Origin: DASTEQ01 sp040905185
GTDB taxonomy: Bacteria > Chloroflexota > Limnocylindria > QHBO01
Length of the DNA stretch: 64,000 nt
Assembly (NCBI GenBank): GCA_040905185.1
Contig: JBBDRZ010000003.1
Span: 372,001-436,000 of the forward strand
Direction: 5' to 3'
How positions within the stretch are numbered: the stretch's first letter is position 1; each line of letters opens with the position of its first letter. The notes beneath the pieces were generated by a model. That model was not told the DNA's origin and made no database searches. It was given only the letters and a program-made list of their open reading frames with translations. Shown here one piece after another: positions 17,567-25,557 of this stretch. Both the position numbers and the translations under genes were made by a program.

Positions 17567-18328
17567 ATGACGACACCGACCGTCCCCCTGTTCCGGGCCA
17601 GCTTCAAGATGATGCTGCGCTCGCGGGGCGTGATCTTCGCCATCGTCACGGCCTCGCTCTACATCGCCTTCTTCGGGCTCATCGAGGACCTCGAGTTCGG
17701 CATCGGCGCACAGACCATCCCGTTCTTCGACTACGTCCTGCCCGGCTTCGCCGTCTTCCTGATGGTCTACCAGATCCAGGACATCACGGTGGCGGTGGCA
17801 GCCAGCTTCAAGGCGCGCGGCATCCTCACGCGCCTGGCGACCACGCCGCTCTCACCCCTGAGATTCATCGCCGTCCAGGCACTGACGTACGTCGGTCTGG
17901 GGGTGGTGTCCTCGGCGCTGGTGCTCGGCATCGGCAAGCTGGTGGGCGGCACCATCGTAATGAGCATCAACCTGCTGTGGCTGATCCCGCTCATCGCGGT
18001 CGTGGCCATGACCTCGATCGCCCTGGGCTACGCCATCGCCGGGCTCACCCCCAACCCCCAGACCGCGACCAACGTCGGCTCGACGGTCAGCTTCCTCATG
18101 TTCGGCTTCGCGGGCGTCATGTTCCCGATCCAGGCGCTACCCGGCGTCCTGCCCGACGTCGTGCCGTTCGCCATCCCGCACGCCGCCCTCATCGAGGTCA
18201 TCCGCGGCATCGCCCTGACGGGCGATCCGATCATCGCGTACGGACCCCAGCTCCTGATCGGGGCGGGTTGGCTGGCCGGCACCTTCACCCTCGCCGCGCT
18301 CAGCTACCGCTTCACCGAGGACCGATGA
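17567..18328 (+). CDS. ABC-2 type permease, second subunit
   Basis: A 253-residue six-helix permease of the same family as its neighbour, with the matching segment FGFAGVMFPIQALPGVLPD. The ATG at 17567 is preferred because GAAGCGAG precedes it; a GTG at 17555 overlapping the upstream stop is an alternative. Probably a heterodimer with the first permease. Confidence 0.92.
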   Translation: MTTPTVPLFRASFKMMLRSRGVIFAIVTASLYIAFFGLIEDLEFGIGAQTIPFFDYVLPGFAVFLMVYQIQDITVAVAASFKARGILTRLATTPLSPLRFIAVQALTYVGLGVVSSALVLGIGKLVGGTIVMSINLLWLIPLIAVVAMTSIALGYAIAGLTPNPQTATNVGSTVSFLMFGFAGVMFPIQALPGVLPDVVPFAIPHAALIEVIRGIALTGDPIIAYGPQLLIGAGWLAGTFTLAALSYRFTEDR

Positions 18329-18816
18329 TCGTTCGCCGCGAGACCTCCAGTGACCACGAGGCGGTCCACGCGCTGTTCGCGGCGGTCTACTCCTCCGGCC
18401 TGCTCGACGCCCTGCGAGCCAGCGACACCTGGCTGCCGGCGCTCTCCTTCGTGGCGGTCGGCGACGACGGCGAGGTGGTCGGGCATGTCGCGGGCGTCCG
18501 TGGACGGATCGGATCCGCGCCGGCGGTCGTGCTCGTGCCACCCAGCATCGGGCCGGACCAGCGCGGGCGAGGCGTGGGGCAGGCGCTGATGCACGCGATC
18601 CTCGGCGCGGCCGAGGCGCTCGGCGAGCCGCTGGTGGGCCTGGTCGCCTTCCCGCCCGAGTACTACGCTCGGTTCGGCTTCCGCCCGGCCGACGACTACG
18701 CACTTGCCGCGCCGGTCGAGGAATGGCAGCCATCCTTCATGGTTCGTCCGCTCACCGCGTACGACGACTCAGTGCGAGGCACCTTCATCTTCCCCGACCC
18801 GTTCCTCGGCTCCTGA
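18325..18816 (+). CDS. GNAT-family N-acetyltransferase
   Basis: A 163-residue acetyltransferase. The acetyl-CoA-binding motif is PDQRGRGVGQALM and the fold continues with EYYARFGFRPAD, as in the YhbS-like subfamily. The ATG at 18325 overlaps the permease stop (ATGA); an in-frame upstream reading is spurious. As last gene of a drug-export operon it may inactivate the exported molecule by acetylation. Confidence 0.9.
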   Translation: MIVRRETSSDHEAVHALFAAVYSSGLLDALRASDTWLPALSFVAVGDDGEVVGHVAGVRGRIGSAPAVVLVPPSIGPDQRGRGVGQALMHAILGAAEALGEPLVGLVAFPPEYYARFGFRPADDYALAAPVEEWQPSFMVRPLTAYDDSVRGTFIFPDPFLGS

Positions 18817-19002
18817 TCCTCGCCGCGGCCAGCGAGGCGGGTCGGACGGTCTGCGCGCCGCCTTCCGTCAACGCTCCCCGCCCGGCCAGCTCAGGAGCGG
18901 CATGTTTGCCATCATCCCCAGCTGCTCCAGGACCTGCGGCCCTACGACGACATGCCTCGTGATGGGCCGGGACGTACCGGAAGTCGCGAGGCGGTCCTGA
19001 CC
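18817..19002 (-). other. Intergenic region with a possible C-terminal gene remnant
   Basis: No complete gene. One minus-strand frame, open from about 18996 to a stop near 18865, reads GPQVLEQLGMMANMPLLSWPGG. It looks protein-like but has no start codon or recognizable family. It may be the decayed last gene of the mercury operon. Confidence 0.3.
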
Positions 19003-19488
19003 TCAGTGCAACGCCTCGGCGGGATCGCTGACGCACCTCTCGCAGCCGCGGCCGATCTGCCGGAGCCGATACGTCAGCGTGCCGGCAAGGAAGGCGAGCG
19101 AGGCGACGCCGATGATCGGCTGGATCGGCGCGAAGACGTTCAATGCCCCGGAGAAGCCCAGGGCGAGCAGGATCAGCTTGTTGCACGCCGGGCAGGCGAT
19201 CGCGAAGTACACCGCCAGACTCCCCGCCCCCACCCGCAGGTGGCCTCGATCCCGGTGATCGACGTGGTGGGGACGGACGACGTAGGTCGCCAGGGTCAGT
19301 CCGATCAGCGGAGCCGAGGCCAGCCAGACGGCGATGTCGATCGGGCGGGTCCGCACGGTGCGCACTACCAGCGGATTGGCAATGATCCCACTGAGCAACC
19401 CTAAGAGGACGAGGGCGAGGAGGATCGCCGCGGCGGCGGTCAGCCAGAACCGCGCGTCGGTCAGCAGGTTGCGCAGCCCGGCAGGCAT
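19003..19488 (-). CDS. Membrane protein with a CPAC motif, putative mercury-operon transporter
   Basis: A 161-residue protein with four hydrophobic segments (about 13-37, 48-68, 88-115, 120-140). A cysteine pair sits within a membrane segment (FAIACPACNKLILLALG) and a second pair lies near the C-terminus (GCERC). Intramembrane CxxC sites plus a cytosolic Cys pair are how MerT/MerC-type proteins pass Hg(II) inwards. This protein is not a clear MerT or MerC, but its position in the mer operon makes Hg(II) transport the best guess. Confidence 0.7.
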   Translation of the reverse strand: MPAGLRNLLTDARFWLTAAAAILLALVLLGLLSGIIANPLVVRTVRTRPIDIAVWLASAPLIGLTLATYVVRPHHVDHRDRGHLRVGAGSLAVYFAIACPACNKLILLALGFSGALNVFAPIQPIIGVASLAFLAGTLTYRLRQIGRGCERCVSDPAEALH

Positions 19489-19503
19489 GTGGTCGCGCAG
19501 CGT

Positions 19504-19614
19504 CTAACCGTCCGCGCCGAGTCGACGACAGACGCGGCTCCCAGGCGCGTTGCGGTCTAAGCATGACCGACGCGCAGTTGTGGCAGCTCTCGCAGCCGCA
19601 CCCGTCGCAGTCAT
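19504..19614 (-). CDS. Short reading frame with strong Shine-Dalgarno; Cys-rich in the alternative frame
   Basis: An ATG at 19614 is preceded by AGGAGG at 8 nt, a strong ribosome site. The ATG frame gives an Ala/Arg-rich 36-mer with no family. The frame one base away reads CDGCGCESCHNCA right after the same ATG region, a dense thiol cluster expected of a metal-binding peptide, but it has no start codon. Either a one-base deletion destroyed a small Hg-binding peptide gene, or the ATG-frame peptide is real. It lies between two mer-operon genes. Confidence 0.35.
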   Translation of the reverse strand: MTATGAAARAATTARRSCLDRNAPGSRVCRRLGADG

Positions 19615-20114
19615 GGCCTCGACCTCCTGTCCAGGAGCAGCCAGATAGCCTCGACCGCCGCCGCGAGCGCCAGGCCGTAGGCGAGGTGGCCGACGAATCC
19701 ACGGACGTGCGAGGCGACTGGATGTGCCTGGGGCGGCGCGCTGGAGCCGATGATCGGGTTGAGCCCCTCGTCGACAATGGCGAAGAGCGCCAGGCCGGTG
19801 GCGATGCCGGCTTGAGGCGCGGGCACGCGCCAACGGCGGCGAAGGACAGCATAGAGGGGCGCCCAGCCGACCCCGAGCCCGTAGTGGAAGATGAGGCCGG
19901 CGCGGTCCAGCTGCGGATCCGACAGCCGAAGTCCAAGCCTTCGGGTCACCTTCTCCGCCGCGACCCGGTACGGCACGCCCGGGCTGACCTGCCGCTCGCG
20001 CTCGCGGTCCGCCTCGGACTCCGCCCCGTACAAGGCCGTCGTCACCGGCTCCATCGCCTTGGTCGCGACGAATCCACCGACCATGGCGACAGCCATGTCG
20101 ACGATGAGTCTCAC
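19611..20114 (-). CDS. DUF1440/YagU-like membrane protein in the mer operon
   Basis: A 167-residue protein with about four hydrophobic segments, beginning VRLIVDMAVAMVGGFVATKAM. The segment FHYGLGVGWAPLY and the pattern of short polar loops resemble YagU-like (DUF1440) inner-membrane proteins. The GTG at 20114 overlaps the merA stop (GTGA), so co-translation with mercuric reductase is likely. The role in mercury resistance is unknown. Confidence 0.72.
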   Translation of the reverse strand: MRLIVDMAVAMVGGFVATKAMEPVTTALYGAESEADRERERQVSPGVPYRVAAEKVTRRLGLRLSDPQLDRAGLIFHYGLGVGWAPLYAVLRRRWRVPAPQAGIATGLALFAIVDEGLNPIIGSSAPPQAHPVASHVRGFVGHLAYGLALAAAVEAIWLLLDRRSRP

Positions 20115-21781
20115 CTCGCCTCCGATGGATTCGTCACCTCTTCCTCGCCGAGCCGTTCCTCGGTCGCGTAGTCGGCGCCGCACGCCGGACACTGGAAGCT
20201 GACGGGCTCGGCGACCTCGCTCCGGTCAGGCTCGACCGTGGCTTCCCTCGGCGCTGTCGCCGCCCGCTCCTCAAGGCGCTCCTGGACGTCGAACTCGGCC
20301 CCGCAGGCCGGGCAGGTGAAGGCTCCGCTCGCTGTCATCACATCCTCCTGTAGTCGTTGTATCGGCGCCACCGCCAGCGGGCCGCTGGCGGCGTCCGGCG
20401 AGAGCCGGCGGAGCAGGCCGCGGGCCGTCCCCTCCATCCCCTCGGCGAGGGTCGGAAAGATGCCGACCGCCGTGGCCAGCTCGTCGAGCGTGCCGCGCCG
20501 TCGGAGCACGACTGAGGCGGTCCAGACGAGGTCGGCCGCCTGGCGGCCTATCACATGGCACCCGAGGAGCCGTCGACTGTCACGCTCGACGACGTACTTG
20601 ATCAGTCCCAGCTCGGCGCCGATGAGCTCGGCCTTCTCGATCTTGTCGAACGTCACCAGCCCGACCGCGACGCCGTAGCCGGCGGAACGCGCCGCCGCCT
20701 CTGTCAGCCCGACGCTGCCGATCTCCGGATCGGTGAAGATGCCGTGCCCCAAGCTGAGCCGGTCTATCCGCACGTCGGCGCCCTCGAACGCGTCGGCGTA
20801 GGCCACTTTCGCCTCCTCCTGGCAGACGCGGGTAAAGGGCTGCTCGCCGTTGACGTCGCCGACGGCCCAGATGCCCGGCACGGTCGTCCGCAGCCGGTCG
20901 TCAACGAGGATCGAGCCGTCCGGCCGGGCCGCCACGCCCGACGCATCCAGGTCCAGGGTGTCGGTGTTCGGCTGCCGGCCGCCGGCCACGAGCAGGTGCG
21001 AACCCTCGATCGCCCGCTCGGTTCCGTCATCGGCGCGGGCGATGACCCGCAGCCCGTCGCCGGCTCGCTCCACGCGAACGGCCCGGTGGTCGGTGACGAG
21101 TTCGATTCCGTCAGCCGCGAGTCCGCGGGCTAAGAGCCGGCTGACGTCGGGCTCCTCGTCGGCGCACAGCAGCTCCGGACCATGGATGATCGTCACCGCC
21201 GAACCGAAGCGGCGATAGGCCTGGCCCAGCTCGCAGCCGATGTAGCCGCCGCCGAGCACGATGAGGTGCTCCGGCACCTCGCCGAGGTCCATGACTGTTT
21301 CGTTGGTATGGACGTCGACCTCACCGATCCCCGGCAGGTCGGGGATCAGCGGTCGCATCCCGGTGGCGATGAAGATGCGGTCCGCCGCCAGGCGTCGCTC
21401 CCCTACCTCGACCTCGCGCGGCGAGACGAAGCGCGCCTCGCCCTCCAGCATGCTGAGCCCGCCGGCGCGCCGTGCGTTGCTCAGCGCCTCGACCCGGTGC
21501 TCGGCGACCAGCGCGGTCTTGTCCGCCACGATCGCCGGCAAGTCGACGCCCGGCTCGCCGTGGCCGTCGACCCGGAACAGCATGGCGGTCCGCACCGCGT
21601 GCGCGACGTTGGCGCGGTGGATGAGAAACTTCGACGGCACGCAGCCGACGTTCACGCAGGTGCTGCCGTACGGCTCGCGGTAGACCATCGCCACGCGCTG
21701 GCCAGCGGCGACGGCGCGGCTCGCGACGACCGCCCCTGCTTCGCCGGCCCCAATGACGACTGCGTCGAACCGCTTGCTCAC
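20111..21781 (-). CDS. merA: Mercuric reductase-like flavoprotein with a C-terminal double zinc-ribbon extension
   Basis: A 556-residue FAD/NAD(P)-dependent disulfide oxidoreductase. It has an N-terminal FAD fold (VVIGAGEAGAVVA), redox disulfide C41-VNVG-C46 in the MerA/Lpd motif, an NAD(P) fold (LIVLGGGYIGCELG), and the second FAD motif (GIWAVGDV). MerB next door points to Hg(II) reduction to Hg(0). Two oddities stand out. The C-terminal vicinal Cys pair that hands Hg(II) to the active site in classical MerA is not found. Instead, a 75-residue tail carries two CPACGA ribbon motifs. That tail begins with its own ATG (20338) and AGGAGG 5 nt upstream, in frame. No N-terminal HMA domain. GTG start overlaps the merB stop. 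Confidence 0.88.
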   Translation of the reverse strand: MSKRFDAVVIGAGEAGAVVASRAVAAGQRVAMVYREPYGSTCVNVGCVPSKFLIHRANVAHAVRTAMLFRVDGHGEPGVDLPAIVADKTALVAEHRVEALSNARRAGGLSMLEGEARFVSPREVEVGERRLAADRIFIATGMRPLIPDLPGIGEVDVHTNETVMDLGEVPEHLIVLGGGYIGCELGQAYRRFGSAVTIIHGPELLCADEEPDVSRLLARGLAADGIELVTDHRAVRVERAGDGLRVIARADDGTERAIEGSHLLVAGGRQPNTDTLDLDASGVAARPDGSILVDDRLRTTVPGIWAVGDVNGEQPFTRVCQEEAKVAYADAFEGADVRIDRLSLGHGIFTDPEIGSVGLTEAAARSAGYGVAVGLVTFDKIEKAELIGAELGLIKYVVERDSRRLLGCHVIGRQAADLVWTASVVLRRRGTLDELATAVGIFPTLAEGMEGTARGLLRRLSPDAASGPLAVAPIQRLQEDVMTASGAFTCPACGAEFDVQERLEERAATAPREATVEPDRSEVAEPVSFQCPACGADYATEERLGEEEVTNPSEAR

Positions 21782-22497
21782 GCCGCCGTCCCACCGCTCC
21801 GGCTCGTCGCCGCCGAGCCTTCGCGCCGTCCGAATACCGAGCGGACGTAGTCGGCGGCCCAGGCATGGGCATCCTCGACGGCGAGGAAGCGGAAGCGGCG
21901 GCCCTCCTGCCGTGACGCCCACTCCGCGGCGGTCTCCGCTGACTCGAAGAAGTTCACGAACTCGCAGAAGCTGGCCCGCACGTCCTGCGTCACCGGACCC
22001 TCCGGTTCGTAGGCCGAGACGACGGCGTTAGCCGGAACGAGATCCGTGACGCCATCCGGGCCGACCGTCAGTGAGATGCCCCGCCCGGTCAGCGGATCGC
22101 GGGACGTGACCGCCGCTTCCGCACCCCACCAGATCGGCAGGAGGAGAGTGTCGAGGGCGCACCACGTTGGCCCCGTTTGCCCGTCGACCGTGATGCGGTG
22201 CCCGGCATCGATGCCCCCGACCGCCCACATGGCCTGGACGCGATCCTCGCCGTTGAAGTACACGAACCCCATCTCCGCGTGGCGGCGCAAGATTTCGTCG
22301 ACGCGCTCAATTGGAAGGCCGAGCGCGCCGGCGAGCTCGGCGGGCGCCAGCGGTCGCCCCACACGCAGCAACTCGCGGCCGCCGCCGCGGGCGACCTGCA
22401 ACTCCGTCTCGTCGAGCGTGGAAAAGTCCGCGAAGGCCGACATCATCAGGTGGCGGTACTCAGCGACGTCCCGTTCGGTCCCCGTCTTCGTGGTCAT
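21778..22497 (-). CDS. merB: Organomercurial lyase
   Basis: A 239-residue alkylmercury lyase that cleaves the carbon-mercury bond by protonolysis, releasing Hg(II) for MerA. The catalytic set is visible: C113 and D116 in TWCALDTLLLP and C178 in SFCEFVNFF, matching Cys96/Asp99/Cys159 of the plasmid R831b enzyme. An N-terminal winged-helix-like region (about 40-80) is typical. The ATG at 22497 has GAGGAGGAG immediately upstream. First gene of the minus-strand mer operon; its stop overlaps merA. Confidence 0.93.
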   Translation of the reverse strand: MTTKTGTERDVAEYRHLMMSAFADFSTLDETELQVARGGGRELLRVGRPLAPAELAGALGLPIERVDEILRRHAEMGFVYFNGEDRVQAMWAVGGIDAGHRITVDGQTGPTWCALDTLLLPIWWGAEAAVTSRDPLTGRGISLTVGPDGVTDLVPANAVVSAYEPEGPVTQDVRASFCEFVNFFESAETAAEWASRQEGRRFRFLAVEDAHAWAADYVRSVFGRREGSAATSRSGGTAA

Positions 22498-22536
22498 GTT
22501 CTCCTCCTCAGAGCTCCATCTGAACCGATGGGCCGA

Positions 22537-22568
22537 ACCGTAGACCTTCGAGGGCACTCGAATGTCAA
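22537..22568 (-). promoter_or_regulatory. mer operon promoter/operator
   Basis: Minus-strand -35 TTGACA (22568-22563), a 20-nt spacer with dyad TTCGAG-TGCC-CTCGAA, then -10 TACGGT (22542-22537), placed 40 nt before merB. On the other side merR is read divergently, so one MerR dimer here can regulate both directions. Confidence 0.85.
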
Positions 22569-22584
22569 GGGGTATGCTGGAGGC

Positions 22585-23025
22585 GTGCGAATCGGGGAAC
22601 TGGCGCAACGAAGCGGCCTGGCGCCGACCGCCTTGCGCTACTACGAACAGCTCGGGCTGCTGCCCGAGCCCGAGCGGACGGAGTCCGGGTATCGGTCGTA
22701 CAGCAATGACGCGGTGGATCGGCTGGCCTTCATCCGCTCCGCCCAGGCAGTCGGACTGACGCTGGCCGAGGTGCGGGAGGTGATGGGCGTCCGCGACGCG
22801 GGCGAGGCCCCCTGCCGGGTGGTGAACGAGCTGATCGATCGACGCCACACAGAGGTTCGGGCGCGTATCGCCGAGCTGCGGAGGCTCGAGCGGGATCTCG
22901 CACAGCTCCGCGAGCGCGCCAGTCGGCTCGAGCCGCGTGACTGCGATCCGTCCGGCATCTGTCACGTCATCCCGCTAGCGGGAACGATCGGCGAGCCTGA
23001 CCCGAGAACGCCGGCAGGGTCCTGA
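22585..23025 (+). CDS. merR: MerR-family regulator of the mer operon
   Basis: A 146-residue activator/repressor. The HTH begins VRIGELAQRSGLAPTALRYYEQLGLLPEPE, followed by a dimerization helix (ERDLAQLRERASRLE). Cysteines stand at EAPCRVV and in the C-terminal loop DCDPSGIC, matching the three-thiolate Hg(II) site of MerR proteins. The GTG at 22585 has GGAGG just upstream; an in-frame extension to 22177 would run through the divergent merB gene and is rejected. Confidence 0.9.
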   Translation: MRIGELAQRSGLAPTALRYYEQLGLLPEPERTESGYRSYSNDAVDRLAFIRSAQAVGLTLAEVREVMGVRDAGEAPCRVVNELIDRRHTEVRARIAELRRLERDLAQLRERASRLEPRDCDPSGICHVIPLAGTIGEPDPRTPAGS

Positions 23026-23054
23026 TGCACAGCGAACCCGACAGCTGGTGCCGT

Positions 23055-23085
23055 CCTTGGCAGGTCGGCCGGGGCGAGCCCTGCT
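23055..23085 (+). repeat. Partial copy of the dispersed ~90-bp repeat
   Basis: About 30 bp matching the left part of the repeat (GGCAGGTCGGCCGGGGCGAG, compare 50799-50818). It lies just downstream of merR and about 440 bp before a fuller copy at 23499. Confidence 0.5.
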
Positions 23086-23113
23086 CAGTGGTAACAGGGG
23101 CAGGGAGCGGCAT

Positions 23114-23464
23114 TCACCAAGTACGCGGGCCTCTCGCGCCCAAGAGGAGATACCCCGTCCAGGCCGTGGCGAGCGCCAGCTCTAGCATCGCCAAGAGGAC
23201 TCCCAAGTCGCCTCCTGCTCGCTCTGGCCGGAGGATCGCGAACACCATGAGTCCCGTCGGGATGGCTACGAAGATCGCGCCGATTGCGTTCCCTGTCCAA
23301 AGTTGCCAACCAGGCGGGCGCGAAGAACCACCACTGGCTCGCCAAAATCGCTCCAGCCAATCGGCTGGCAATACTCGGTATCGCGCGATGAGGGCCATCA
23401 CGTTCGCAAAGTGCATGACGAGCGAGGACACGACGATCAACAGGAATGGCCCAGGGTCAGTCAT
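23114..23464 (-). CDS. Small integral membrane protein of unknown function
   Basis: A 116-residue protein with three predicted helices (about 5-27, 55-78, 87-108) and no charged catalytic motif. The start at 23464 (MTDPGPFLL) is the first plausible one. Not recognized. It is flanked by copies of the dispersed repeat. Confidence 0.55.
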   Translation of the reverse strand: MTDPGPFLLIVVSSLVMHFANVMALIARYRVLPADWLERFWRASGGSSRPPGWQLWTGNAIGAIFVAIPTGLMVFAILRPERAGGDLGVLLAMLELALATAWTGYLLLGARGPRTW

Positions 23465-23498
23465 ACCGGATCAGACTACGGGCCGACGAGGCACGGTG

Positions 23499-23586
23499 CG
23501 ATCGGCAGGGGCGAATCCTGCGTTATGGTGCTAGGGGCGACGCCGGACTCGGGGCTACCAGTGCCGCTTGGGCCACTGTCAGGTTT
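23499..23586 (+). repeat. Dispersed ~90-bp repeat, copy at the edge of an oxidase remnant
   Basis: Shares GATCGGC-GGGGCGAA, TGCGTTATGG, GCTAG and the right end CTGTCAGGTT with 50802-50891, and more weakly with 40395-40471. It ends within about 10-20 bp of where similarity to a truncated FAD-linked oxidase begins. Confidence 0.6.
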
Positions 23587-23594
23587 CTCCCGAA

Positions 23595-24060
23595 ACATGC
23601 GTGCTGACCCTCCCCGGCGGTCCGAAGGTGGCCGCGATCGCCGCCTGCTACAACGGGCCGGTGGCCGACGGTGAGCGCCTGGTGCACCCGCTCCGCAGGC
23701 TGGGACCGCCGGTCGATGACGGCATCCGGCCGATGCGCTACACGGACGTGCAGCGCATCTTCGCCGAAATCCCGTTCGGGCTACACAACTACTGGAAGGG
23801 GCACTTCATCCGCGAAATGACCGACGACGTAGTGGATGCCACGGTCGAGGCGTTTGAGACGATGACGTCGGACCATTCGGCGATCCTCATCGAGGCCCCG
23901 CACGGTGCAGTGCGCCGCGTCCCTGCCGACGCTAGCGCCTTTGGACAGCGTGACGCCCGCTTTAACGCCAGTGCGCTTGCCATCTGGGAGCCCTCCGACG
24001 ACCCGGACCGGCACATCCAGTGGACGCGCAGGTACGCCAACGCCATCGGTAGTGGCTCAA
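23595..24060 (+). pseudogene. Internal/C-terminal remnant of an FAD-linked (BBE-type) oxidase
   Basis: The open frame contains GERLVHPLRRLGPPVDDGIRPM, GLHNYWKGHF and RRVPADASAFGQRDARFN, typical of the C-terminal half of berberine-bridge-type FAD oxidoreductases. The FAD-binding half is missing, as is the extreme C-terminus with its usual YGxN-like end. The frame continues into the next small gene, which has its own start. Truncated on the left at the dispersed repeat. Confidence 0.72.
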
Positions 24061-24092
24061 TTTGGATTCCCCCGACTAGGATAGTTGCCGGG

Positions 24093-24335
24093 ATGACCGA
24101 GCCAGACTGGAAAGAGGTCCGTCGCCGAGCGCGACGCCGGGCCGGGGCAACAATGGCCCTCATCGTGGGTCCCATCGTCCTGTTCGTGTGGGCCATCAAG
24201 ATCTTTGAGCCGCACGACTACCCGGCGGGGGACATGCGGAATGAACCGCTGTTTTGGGTCCTTGCGGGCGTTGTGGCGCTGGTCCTTATCGGGGCAATTA
24301 TGGTGGGGTCCGTCCGCGCGCTTAGAGGGCGGTGA
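24093..24335 (+). CDS. Small two-span membrane protein
   Basis: An 80-residue protein: basic N-terminus (KEVRRRARRRAG), a helix (about 18-36), a polar loop (EPHDYPAGDMRNEP), and a second helix (about 50-72). TAGGATAGTT about 12-20 nt upstream of the ATG could serve as -10. In frame with, but separate from, the preceding oxidase remnant. Function unknown. Confidence 0.55.
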   Translation: MTEPDWKEVRRRARRRAGATMALIVGPIVLFVWAIKIFEPHDYPAGDMRNEPLFWVLAGVVALVLIGAIMVGSVRALRGR

Positions 24336-24383
24336 GGACCGCGATTGGTTGCCTCTCACGCATCGCCCGGATAGACTGTCGGC

Positions 24384-24626
24384 ATGAAGCGTTCCCCCAT
24401 GCCGCGTGACCCCAACCAGCGCGCGAAGGCCGTTGTGGACTTCGCGACGGGTCAGCGTGCCCCGACCCCGGAGCGGGTCAAGGACCCGGCGGCGATTGCG
24501 CGCGGGCACCTGGGCGGCATCAAGGGTGGCATGGCGCGGGCGGCGAAGATGACGGCTGCCGAGCGCAGCGAGAGCGCGCGCCGGGCGGCCAACGCCCGCT
24601 GGGAGCGGGAGCGGCAGTCCGCCTAG
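24384..24626 (+). CDS. Small basic Lys/Ala-rich protein associated with the IS element
   Basis: An 80-residue, highly basic protein ending in a motif of the type GHLGGIKGGMARAAKMTAAER then RRAANARW. Similar small proteins often sit beside mobile elements and have no assigned biochemical role; DNA or RNA binding is plausible from charge. A -10-like TAGACT lies 6 nt before the ATG, which suggests leaderless expression. It may be a passenger of the IS element if the outer inverted repeat is the real end. Confidence 0.65.
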   Translation: MKRSPMPRDPNQRAKAVVDFATGQRAPTPERVKDPAAIARGHLGGIKGGMARAAKMTAAERSESARRAANARWERERQSA

Positions 24627-24704
24627 ACCCCGCTCCAACCGAATCTCGGGACCCCCTCTAGATCGCGACAGACTGTTGTCACGACTCTCACGCATAGTTG
24701 CAGT

Positions 24705-25553
24705 ATGAACCGCTTGGACCTCAACGAACGAGCCGCAATCATCCGGTGTCTGGTCGAAGGCAACTCGATTCGTTCGACCGCCCGGATGACCGGCGCTGCC
24801 CGCAACACGATCACAACCCTGCTCGTCCAATTGGGCGCGGCCTGCTCCGAGTATCAGGATCGGACCCTCCGCAACCTGACCTCTACGCGCATCGAGTGCG
24901 ACGAGATTTGGTCCTTCTGCTACGCGAAGGCCAAGAACGTCCCCGAGAAGTACCGGGGCGATTGGGGCTACGGCGACGTGTGGACCTGGACCGCGATTGA
25001 TCCCGACTCTAAGCTGGTCGCGTCGTGGCTGGTCGGCTGGCGTGGTGAGCCGGAAGCGGTGGACTTCCTGTACGACCTCCGAGGTCGGCTGGCAAACCGC
25101 ATCCAACTGACCACCGATGGGCACGTCGCCTACGCCGGGGCGGTAGAACGGGCGTTCGGCTACAACGTGGACTATGCCCAACTGATCAAGCAGTACGGGG
25201 TCGAGAATAGTGAGGATGCGTCCCCCACGGCGCGGCGGTACTCGCCCAATACAGTCACCGGTCAGGAAGTCCGCGTCCTCAACGGCGACCCGGACCCCGA
25301 GTTGATCTCCACGTCCTACGTCGAGCGGAACAACCTCCACATGCGGATGTCCATGCGGCGCTTCACGCGGCTCACCAATGCCTTCTCCAAGAAGGTTGAG
25401 AACCATGCCGCGATGGTCAGCCTGCACTTCATGTTCTACAACTTCGCGCGGCCCCACTCGGCGCTCGGCAAGAACCGAACGCCTGCGATGGCGGCTGGCG
25501 TGGCCGACCACGTATGGACCGTGCAGGAGATTGCGGCGCTGCTGCTCGACTAA
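24705..25553 (+). CDS. IS1-family-like DDE transposase
   Basis: A 282-residue transposase. An N-terminal HTH (about 5-45; CLVEGNSIRSTARMTG) is followed by the DDE core. IECDEIWSF supplies the first Asp, LTTDGHVAYAGAV the second, and SYVERNNLHMRMSMRRF the Glu. The C-terminal NFARPHSALG motif is typical of this group. Frame and catalytic residues look intact, so the element may be active. Confidence 0.9.
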   Translation: MNRLDLNERAAIIRCLVEGNSIRSTARMTGAARNTITTLLVQLGAACSEYQDRTLRNLTSTRIECDEIWSFCYAKAKNVPEKYRGDWGYGDVWTWTAIDPDSKLVASWLVGWRGEPEAVDFLYDLRGRLANRIQLTTDGHVAYAGAVERAFGYNVDYAQLIKQYGVENSEDASPTARRYSPNTVTGQEVRVLNGDPDPELISTSYVERNNLHMRMSMRRFTRLTNAFSKKVENHAAMVSLHFMFYNFARPHSALGKNRTPAMAAGVADHVWTVQEIAALLLD

Positions 25554-25557
25554 GGGT

